DNA from: Rhodocytophaga aerolata | GTDB lineage: Bacteria; Bacteroidota; Bacteroidia; Cytophagales; 172606-1 | Assembly: GCF_030503435.1 (NCBI RefSeq) | Contig: NZ_JAUKPO010000011.1 | Coordinates: 1 to 64,000, forward strand | Direction of reading: 5' to 3' | Length of the DNA stretch: 64,000 nt | Shown: positions 58,211 through 64,000 of the stretch, one piece after another | How positions within the stretch are numbered: the stretch's first letter is position 1 | Layout: every line of letters begins with the position of its first letter | Translations under genes and position numbers: made by a program | The notes under the pieces: generated by a model | Databases searched by the model: none | What the model was told of the DNA's origin: nothing | The model's input: only the letters and a program-made list of their open reading frames with translations

Positions 58211-60598
58211 ATGATGCCCCATACTTCTCCAAACTATGAAAACCAAGATATTGATTTTAAGCGAATTTTACGGCTTATCATCAATAACTGGCTTTTGATA
58301 GTAATACTAAGTTTACTAGCCATTGCATGTGCTTATGTCTATAACCGATATACACAGCCCGTCTATACAGCCGCAGGAAGTATTATTGTCAAAGATGAAT
58401 CTTCTAACTCTTTGGGCCCTGATGCTGTTCAGCTCCAAGGTTTAGATCTATTTAAATCACAAAAGAACCTCTCAACTGAAATTGAGATTATCAAATCCAG
58501 ATTAATTGTAGAAAGAGCTGTACAAAAAATGCCTTTCCCTTTGGAAGTTTCTTACTATGCAAAAGGAAGATTTAAAATAACAGACTTGTATAAACAAACT
58601 CCTTTTTTGATTAAATACGATACACTTTATCCGGGAGTTTATGGAAGAAACTTTGAAATTAAATTCATCGGAAATAATCAGTTTGAGTTTGGTTTTGAAG
58701 AGAATAAAGAAAATAAAACTTCTGTACACAAGATTAATGAGAAGTTTAAAAATAAATTTGGTGTATTTCACTTAGTAGCTAACCCACAAGGTCAGATGCT
58801 TGCAGAGCATGAAAATGGATATTCTTTTACGATACATTATCCAACAAGCCTCCCAGGAATGTATAGAGGCAAAGTGAATGTTTACAGAGCTAGTGAGAGT
58901 ACGTCTATTTTGGTTATTTCTGTAACAGATGATGTAGCGGACAGAGCTACAGATTTTGTAAATACCCTTATTAATGTATATGCTGCATGGACAAAAGATG
59001 AAAAAACTAAAATAGCAAATAATACTATTGACTTTATCAATGAGCAATTAGTGCTTGTAAAAGATAGTTTAAATTTATCAGAACAGAATATAGAATCATT
59101 TAAAAAGAAAACAGGGATCACAAATTTAAGTGCTGATTTTGCTTTACAACGCTTTTCAAGCTTTGATAATAGGCGGTTAGAGATTGAAATTACTATGAAG
59201 TCCCTGGATTCGCTAGAAAATCATATAACCCAAGGAAAAGATGCAAGTCTTATTTCTACTTCTAATATTGGTGCCCAGGACCCCTTACTTAGTAGCACGT
59301 TAGCAGAATTAAATAAGCTGGAATTGCAAAAGAAAAATTTATTAATTAACAGCCGAGCTGCGCATATTCTTGTAAAACAGCTTGATAAAAAAATTGAAAT
59401 TACTCGCCAGGAAGTTGTTAAAAATATCTACAGTTTCCGCGATGCACTTATTAATAATCTACAAACTATAAATTCTACGTTAAATAAATTTGAAAAAAAG
59501 CTAGCACAGATACCTTCTACGGAAAGGCAATTTCTGGGAATAGAACGAAACCGTTCACTGAATGAGAATATCTATCTGCTGCTTCTTCAGCAGAAAGAAC
59601 GATATGGAATAGCCAAAGCTGCTGCGGTAGCCGATATTGTCGTACTTGATTATGCAGAAGGTGGATGGCAAATTAAGCCTAAGAAAAATATGGCCTACAT
59701 TATCGGCATATTTTTAAGCATCTCGGCGTCTTTAAGTTTTATTTTTATTAAAGATTTTTTAAATGATACAATAGCAGACCGTTCACAGGTTGAAAAACTA
59801 ACACAGGTTCCAGTGTTAGGCACCATCAACCATGCACACCAGACTAATGGCAGTAGCTTGGTGGTTCCTTTAAAACCTAAATCTGCAGTAGCAGAAGCTT
59901 TTCGGTCTATTCGTACAAACCTGCAATATTTGTCATCAGAGTCTAGCAGTAAAGTAGTAGTAGTCACCTCTACTATTAGTGGAGAAGGTAAAACATTTTT
60001 TTCGGTTAACATGGCTGCTATTTTGGCTATGTCAGATAAGAAAGTATTGTTGATGGGATTAGACTTGAGAAAGCCTAAAATTCATGAGGACTTTGATGTG
60101 CCCTCTGAAGCCGGGATTAGCAAAATATTAATAGGTAAAGCAAGCGCCGAAGAGGTTACTTTTAAGACCAAAATTGCTAATCTGGATGTATTACCTTCCG
60201 GGCCTGTTCCCCCAAATCCTTCAGAGTTGATTATGAGTGAACGGATGAAGAATTTAATAAATGAACTTCGTACCAAATATGACTATATTATTATTGACAC
60301 CCCGCCAGTAGGACTTGTAACAGATGCCTTACTTGCTATGCAATATGCAGATATTAATATATTCATACTTAGGCAACGAAAATCGAAGAGAGAATATATT
60401 GAGACAGTAAACAAATTGTATACAGATAACACAATTAAGAATCTGGCCATTGTCTTGAATGATTTACGTATTGGAAGCAATTATGGGGGTTATTATGGAG
60501 GCTATCATTATGGAGGTTATGGATATGGATACTATGATGAAGAAAACAAAAAAACTTCCCTAATAAGCAGGGTGCGTAACCTATTTAACAGACAGTAA
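58211..60598 (+). CDS. Wzc-like tyrosine kinase / polysaccharide co-polymerase
   Basis: 795 aa. Wzz domain with helices near 25-45 and 496-518, separated by a large periplasmic coiled-coil domain (about 270-470), including GNVT-region type end PSTERQFLGIERNRSLNENI. The BY-kinase domain has Walker A TISGEGKTF (about 585-593), Walker A' LLMGLDLRKPKI and Walker B DYIIIDTPPVG. The tail (about 757-778) has nine Tyr in a Gly/Tyr-rich run, the autophosphorylation cluster. Controls chain length and export of a capsule or exopolysaccharide. The Wza-like gene precedes, wecB follows after 5 bp. Confidence 0.93.
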   Translation: MMPHTSPNYENQDIDFKRILRLIINNWLLIVILSLLAIACAYVYNRYTQPVYTAAGSIIVKDESSNSLGPDAVQLQGLDLFKSQKNLSTEIEIIKSRLIVERAVQKMPFPLEVSYYAKGRFKITDLYKQTPFLIKYDTLYPGVYGRNFEIKFIGNNQFEFGFEENKENKTSVHKINEKFKNKFGVFHLVANPQGQMLAEHENGYSFTIHYPTSLPGMYRGKVNVYRASESTSILVISVTDDVADRATDFVNTLINVYAAWTKDEKTKIANNTIDFINEQLVLVKDSLNLSEQNIESFKKKTGITNLSADFALQRFSSFDNRRLEIEITMKSLDSLENHITQGKDASLISTSNIGAQDPLLSSTLAELNKLELQKKNLLINSRAAHILVKQLDKKIEITRQEVVKNIYSFRDALINNLQTINSTLNKFEKKLAQIPSTERQFLGIERNRSLNENIYLLLLQQKERYGIAKAAAVADIVVLDYAEGGWQIKPKKNMAYIIGIFLSISASLSFIFIKDFLNDTIADRSQVEKLTQVPVLGTINHAHQTNGSSLVVPLKPKSAVAEAFRSIRTNLQYLSSESSSKVVVVTSTISGEGKTFFSVNMAAILAMSDKKVLLMGLDLRKPKIHEDFDVPSEAGISKILIGKASAEEVTFKTKIANLDVLPSGPVPPNPSELIMSERMKNLINELRTKYDYIIIDTPPVGLVTDALLAMQYADINIFILRQRKSKREYIETVNKLYTDNTIKNLAIVLNDLRIGSNYGGYYGGYHYGGYGYGYYDEENKKTSLISRVRNLFNRQ

Positions 60599-60603
60599 TT
60601 ACT

Positions 60604-61695
60604 ATGCAAAAAATATTAACCGTTGTTGGTACCAGACCAAATATTATTAAAATCACCCGTTTTACTCACGAAAGCCAGAAATATTTAAGCATAGAACACA
60701 GCCTGCTTCATACTGGCCAACATTATAGCCAGAATATGAGTGATGTTTTTTTTTCTGAATTACAGCTTAAACAACCCGATTTTGTCTTAAAGATAAATGC
60801 CAGCACAGTCGTGTCTCAACTTGTAAATATTATGCAAGGTATTGAGCAAACGGTACAAAGCTATAAACCCGACTTAATGATAGTAGTAGGCGATGTAAAT
60901 TCTACTCTGGCTGCAGCCTTAGTAGCCAACAAGATGAATATTCGCTTAGCACATTTGGAAAGTGGCCTGCGCAGTTTTGACAGGAGTATGCCTGAAGAAA
61001 TAAACCGGATTATTACCGACTCTATTACAGATATTTTCTTTGTAACCGAACAAAGCGGTGTAGAAAATCTAACAAACGAAAATAAATTGCCAGAGCAGAT
61101 TTTCCTTGTAGGAAACACTATGATAGATACCTTGGTAGCCTATGATGAGCACATTAAAGCATCGCCTATCTTACATAATCTGCAACTGAAACCAGCCTCC
61201 TATGCATTAATGACAATGCACCGGCCTGGTAATGTAGATACGAAAGAAGGATTATTGAAAATTATTGAAGTAATCGATTACTTAACGCAGCGCATCCGGT
61301 TGGTTTTCCCTATTCATCCGCGTACATTCAATAAGATAAAAGAATTTGACCTCCAGAATAAGTTATCTGCGAATAAAAACCTTATTTTAATGGACCCTGC
61401 CGGGTATTTAGATTTTCAAAACTTGATTTTACATTCCCTGTTTGTCATTACCGATAGTGGCGGCATACAAGAGGAGACTACTTTCCGGCAGATACCTTGT
61501 ATTACGCTAAGACCCAATACAGAGCGGCCTTGCACAGTAAGTATTGGTTCGAATACGCTTCTCAACTTTGACCTGGATAAAATTAAAGCAACTGTTGAAC
61601 AAATTTTCAGTAACACCTATAAGACGTGTGCTATTCCACCTTTGTGGGATGGCAAGGCGACAGAGAGAATTTTTGAGGTATTAAGTAAATTATAG
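60604..61695 (+). CDS. wecB: UDP-N-acetylglucosamine 2-epimerase (non-hydrolysing)
   Basis: 363 aa. Interconverts UDP-GlcNAc and UDP-ManNAc for surface polysaccharide synthesis. Motifs: VVGTRPNIIKI at the start, HTGQHYSQNMSDVFF, VVGDVNSTLAAALVA, HLESGLRSFDRSMPEEINR and ITDSGGIQEETTF. Length is standard. It is the last gene of a three-gene run after the Wzc-like kinase; the polysaccharide therefore probably contains ManNAc or a derivative. No glycosyltransferase, flippase or polymerase gene follows. Confidence 0.93.
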   Translation: MQKILTVVGTRPNIIKITRFTHESQKYLSIEHSLLHTGQHYSQNMSDVFFSELQLKQPDFVLKINASTVVSQLVNIMQGIEQTVQSYKPDLMIVVGDVNSTLAAALVANKMNIRLAHLESGLRSFDRSMPEEINRIITDSITDIFFVTEQSGVENLTNENKLPEQIFLVGNTMIDTLVAYDEHIKASPILHNLQLKPASYALMTMHRPGNVDTKEGLLKIIEVIDYLTQRIRLVFPIHPRTFNKIKEFDLQNKLSANKNLILMDPAGYLDFQNLILHSLFVITDSGGIQEETTFRQIPCITLRPNTERPCTVSIGSNTLLNFDLDKIKATVEQIFSNTYKTCAIPPLWDGKATERIFEVLSKL

Positions 61696-61766
61696 AAAAT
61701 AAGCTGATATTTTATTCGGTAATTCGTTAAACATTGGCATATTTATTTATTAGCACATCTACGCAT

Positions 61767-63419
61767 ATGCTTACGCACTTATTAATAAAAAACTATGCTT
61801 TAATAGAGCACCTAGAGCTAAAACCCGATAAAGAACTAAATATTATTACCGGGGAAACTGGTGCTGGTAAATCTATTATGCTGGGCGCTATTGGCTTGAT
61901 GTTAGGAAACCGGGCAGATAACAAAGCTTTGTTTGATACCGATGAAAAATGTGTAATAGAGGGAAATTTTGATGTATCAGTTTATAAATTGAAGTCTTTT
62001 TTTGAAGAGGAAGAGCTAGATTATGACGATACCTGTATTATCAGACGGGAAATTAGTCCAAGTGGTAAATCCAGAGCTTTTATTAATGATACGCCTGTAA
62101 ATCTGGAGACATTAAAAAAGATAGGTTCGCAATTGATGGACATCCATTCTCAGCACGACACTTTACTACTTGGGTCTAACATTTTCCAACTCAGCATTGT
62201 AGATAATTTTGCCGGAAATCAAAAGCTGATTCAACAATACAAAAATCTATATAAGCAATTCCGCAAAAAAGAAGATATCTATCGCAACCTGCGCGATAAT
62301 GCATCTTCCGCTAAAAAAGAGCTAGATTACCATAGTTTCCTACTGACCGAATTAAGTGAAGCAAAGTTGGAAAGGGATGAACAGGAGCGCGTGGAAGAAG
62401 AATTAAATTTATTGGAAAATGCCGAAGAGGTAAAGATAAAACTGAATGCTGCCTTAGAATATCTCTCCAATGCCGAATTTTCGGCTATTGAGGGTTTACG
62501 GTCCGCCATGAGCAATCTGGGTCAAATAAGTAATTTATCTAAACCCTATGAAATTCTACGGGAACGGACAGAAAGCTGCTTAATTGAACTAAAGGATATA
62601 GTCTCTGAAATAGAGAGGGAAGAAATGAACGTGGAAGTCGATCCTGCCAAAGTGGATCAACTACAGGACCGGCTTAGCACGATTTACTCTTTACAGCAAA
62701 AGCATCAGGTAAAAACGGTGGAGGAGTTGCTTTCTATACAAGCCGAGTTGGCAGCTAAAGTAAGCAAAGTTCTGAATTTAGACGAAGAAATTGAGCAAGC
62801 CAGAATCGAAGCAGAAAAAAGTTATCAGGAAATGCTGCAAACGGCTCAGAAATTATCCAGATTACGTCAAGAGGCTATTCCTGGTATTGAGCAGGACTTG
62901 AAACAATTGCTTGCTGAGTTAGGCATGCCCAATGCTTCTGTAAAAATCACCCATCAGGAAATTAAACCTGGTGCAGACGGCATAGATGAAATTCATTTTC
63001 TTTTCACGGCAAATAAAGGGGTAAAACCCCAGGAACTTAAAAATGTAGCTTCCGGCGGCGAATTTTCAAGACTTATGTTGTGTGTAAAATACATTTTAGC
63101 TAGCAAAACCTCTTTGCCAACCATTATTTTCGACGAAATTGATACCGGCGTTTCCGGAGAGATTGCGATAAAAATGGGAAAAATGCTGAAAGATATGGCG
63201 CATAACCATCAAGTGATTGTGATTACACACCTACACCAGATTGCCTCCCGTGGAGAAGCACATTATTTTGTATACAAAGACACTTCTACAGACCGGACTA
63301 TTACCAGAATAAAGCGATTAACACAGCAAGGCCGCATTAACGAAATAGCCAGAATTATTGGTGGAGAACCTCCATCTGCAAGTGCCATCCGGAATGCCAA
63401 GGAGTTTTTAGAATATTAA
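61767..63419 (+). CDS. recN: DNA repair protein RecN
   Basis: 550 aa from the ATG at 61767; the frame is open to 61734 but the extra residues are not RecN-like. An SMC-type ATPase that holds DNA ends during double-strand-break repair. Walker A GETGAGKS at 29-36, long coiled coil (about 160-360), ABC signature NVASGGEFSRLMLC and Walker B LPTIIFDEIDTGVSG. Standard length. It has its own 71-bp upstream gap and is unrelated to the preceding polysaccharide genes. Confidence 0.95.
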   Translation: MLTHLLIKNYALIEHLELKPDKELNIITGETGAGKSIMLGAIGLMLGNRADNKALFDTDEKCVIEGNFDVSVYKLKSFFEEEELDYDDTCIIRREISPSGKSRAFINDTPVNLETLKKIGSQLMDIHSQHDTLLLGSNIFQLSIVDNFAGNQKLIQQYKNLYKQFRKKEDIYRNLRDNASSAKKELDYHSFLLTELSEAKLERDEQERVEEELNLLENAEEVKIKLNAALEYLSNAEFSAIEGLRSAMSNLGQISNLSKPYEILRERTESCLIELKDIVSEIEREEMNVEVDPAKVDQLQDRLSTIYSLQQKHQVKTVEELLSIQAELAAKVSKVLNLDEEIEQARIEAEKSYQEMLQTAQKLSRLRQEAIPGIEQDLKQLLAELGMPNASVKITHQEIKPGADGIDEIHFLFTANKGVKPQELKNVASGGEFSRLMLCVKYILASKTSLPTIIFDEIDTGVSGEIAIKMGKMLKDMAHNHQVIVITHLHQIASRGEAHYFVYKDTSTDRTITRIKRLTQQGRINEIARIIGGEPPSASAIRNAKEFLEY

Positions 63420-63494
63420 ACTAACCAATTTAGTAGGTATCATTCAATTTTGCTGAAATAGTAAAGTTGACTGTTCACTTATATCAACCGGCAG

Positions 63495-63860
63495 TTAACT
63501 TTTAAAAGTAGCCAAAATGCTACTGAGCATCAAATTAGCATTATTTCTGGCTCGGCTAAACTCCGATATTTTTTCAATTTTGGCAATATTGTCCCAGTAC
63601 CCTTTTAAATGTTTGGCTGAATCGTTCTGTAATCCTTGTAAAGCAATACGCCTTCTTCCTTCAAAAAAATCATCTTTTGGATTACTCATTTTATTAATAA
63701 TATCAATGGATTGGCCGAGCAGGTTTTCAAATTCTTTTGCCCGTTCATCATCTATAGATAAGTCATTTACTCTATCACGAATTTTTCTTAATTGTGCTAC
63801 TAATTCACTTGCCATAAGGTTATTGCTTGATAGAGTAAATATAACTATAAAGAAGAGCAT
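63495..63860 (-). CDS. Small helical protein of unknown function
   Basis: 121 aa from the ATG at 63860, or 106 aa from the ATG at 63815. The longer form has a hydrophobic start (FFIVIFTLSSNNLMAS) that could be a signal peptide cleaved after MAS; the shorter would be cytoplasmic. The rest is charged and helical (LVAQLRKIRDRVNDLSIDDERAKEF) with an FLL/ILATF end. An opposite-strand frame of similar length covers the same bases; codon-like features and the helical pattern favour this strand. I do not recognise it. The final 140 bases of the window hold no clear gene start. Confidence 0.5.
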   Translation of the reverse strand: MLFFIVIFTLSSNNLMASELVAQLRKIRDRVNDLSIDDERAKEFENLLGQSIDIINKMSNPKDDFFEGRRRIALQGLQNDSAKHLKGYWDNIAKIEKISEFSRARNNANLMLSSILATFKS

Positions 63861-64000
63861 TTTTGTAAAAATTTTTGATATATTCTAATATATAATTTCT
63901 ACTGTAATTACAGATAGCATTATTTCCAACGTGTATCATATATTCTAGAGGATTCTGTTTTAATACAGGATATTTTCTAAGAAATAGGACTTCACTTTCG

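Noticed and set aside
63517-63888. Plus-strand frame opposite the small helical protein at the right edge
   Set aside because: It is the antisense shadow: Leu/Ser-rich, no signal or motif, while the minus-strand product has a regular helical pattern.
1-64000. tRNA, rRNA, CRISPR arrays, insertion sequences or prophage
   Set aside because: No cloverleaf-like GTTCRAnnC arms were seen in the gaps, there are no regularly spaced repeats of array length, and no transposase, integrase or phage structural protein among the coding regions.

Overview
The window looks like chromosomal DNA of a member of the Bacteroidota, most likely a Cytophagales-type environmental bacterium. The evidence is the gene families (PorT-like outer membrane proteins, a coaX / outer-membrane barrel / TPR / lptC / CNNM locus, a Rho factor with a long Asn/Arg-rich insert, a long-form PurF, a DUF4385 protein, many lipoproteins with Cys lipoboxes), a good TTG-N19-TAnnTTTG promoter in front of rpmH, and generally weak Shine-Dalgarno sites. 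I see no phage, transposase, CRISPR, rRNA or tRNA. Almost everything is recognisable core or metabolic gene content. Start codons were re-chosen where the longest reading frame began at a doubtful TTG or ran through an intrinsic terminator.

Region 1 (1-4360): psd and a glutamate dehydrogenase on the minus strand, separated by two consecutive long perfect hairpins; a small lipoprotein; a plus-strand poxvirus/bacterial-type topoisomerase IB ending at a 22-bp bidirectional terminator.

Region 2 (4391-11846, all minus): four genes that look like periplasmic oxidative sugar or polyol metabolism: an anchored PQQ dehydrogenase with a cytochrome c domain placed inside its propeller, a PVC-type lipoprotein (propeller + HEAT repeats + cytochrome c), a sugar-phosphate isomerase/epimerase-like TIM barrel, and an enolase-superfamily enzyme. 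The substrate is unknown.

Region 3 (11965-24675): a secreted protein of unknown function with an internal duplication, then an unusually protease-rich stretch: Tsp/Prc-like S41, a solitary MacB-type ABC permease, a DUF885 lipoprotein with a HEAIPGHH motif, a second S41, an M61 aminopeptidase without its usual PDZ tail, then on the plus strand rpmH, rnpA and a CtpA-type S41 protease. rpmH (52 aa) has a clear promoter and a stem-loop at the predicted transcript start.

Region 4 (24691-31006): a TauE/SafE permease converging on a minus-strand envelope locus: coaX, an outer-membrane barrel, a secreted TPR protein, an intrinsic terminator, then lptC, an 81-residue two-helix membrane protein and a CNNM/CorC protein linked by 4-bp overlaps.

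Region 5 (31259-41427): a second amino-acid dehydrogenase, an MscS channel, a 527-bp gap, rho, corA, an exported amidase, a lipoprotein with a helical repeat tail, and a PorT-like barrel.

Region 6 (41562-54500): bioF-bioD-bioA (no bioB), an unknown exported protein, then nuoH-I-J-K-L-M-N, i.e. the membrane arm of complex I plus NuoI without the NuoA-G genes.

Region 7 (54572-64000): long-form amidophosphoribosyltransferase, DUF4385, a three-gene polysaccharide export module (Wza-like, Wzc-like kinase, WecB), recN, and a small helical protein at the edge.

I found no convincing, wholly new multi-gene system. The best leads are the duplicated secreted protein at 11965-13023, the odd coding/structured leader before nuoH, the terminator overlapping the 5' end of lptC, and the hairpin/repeat-rich gaps at 789-926 and 48630-48797.
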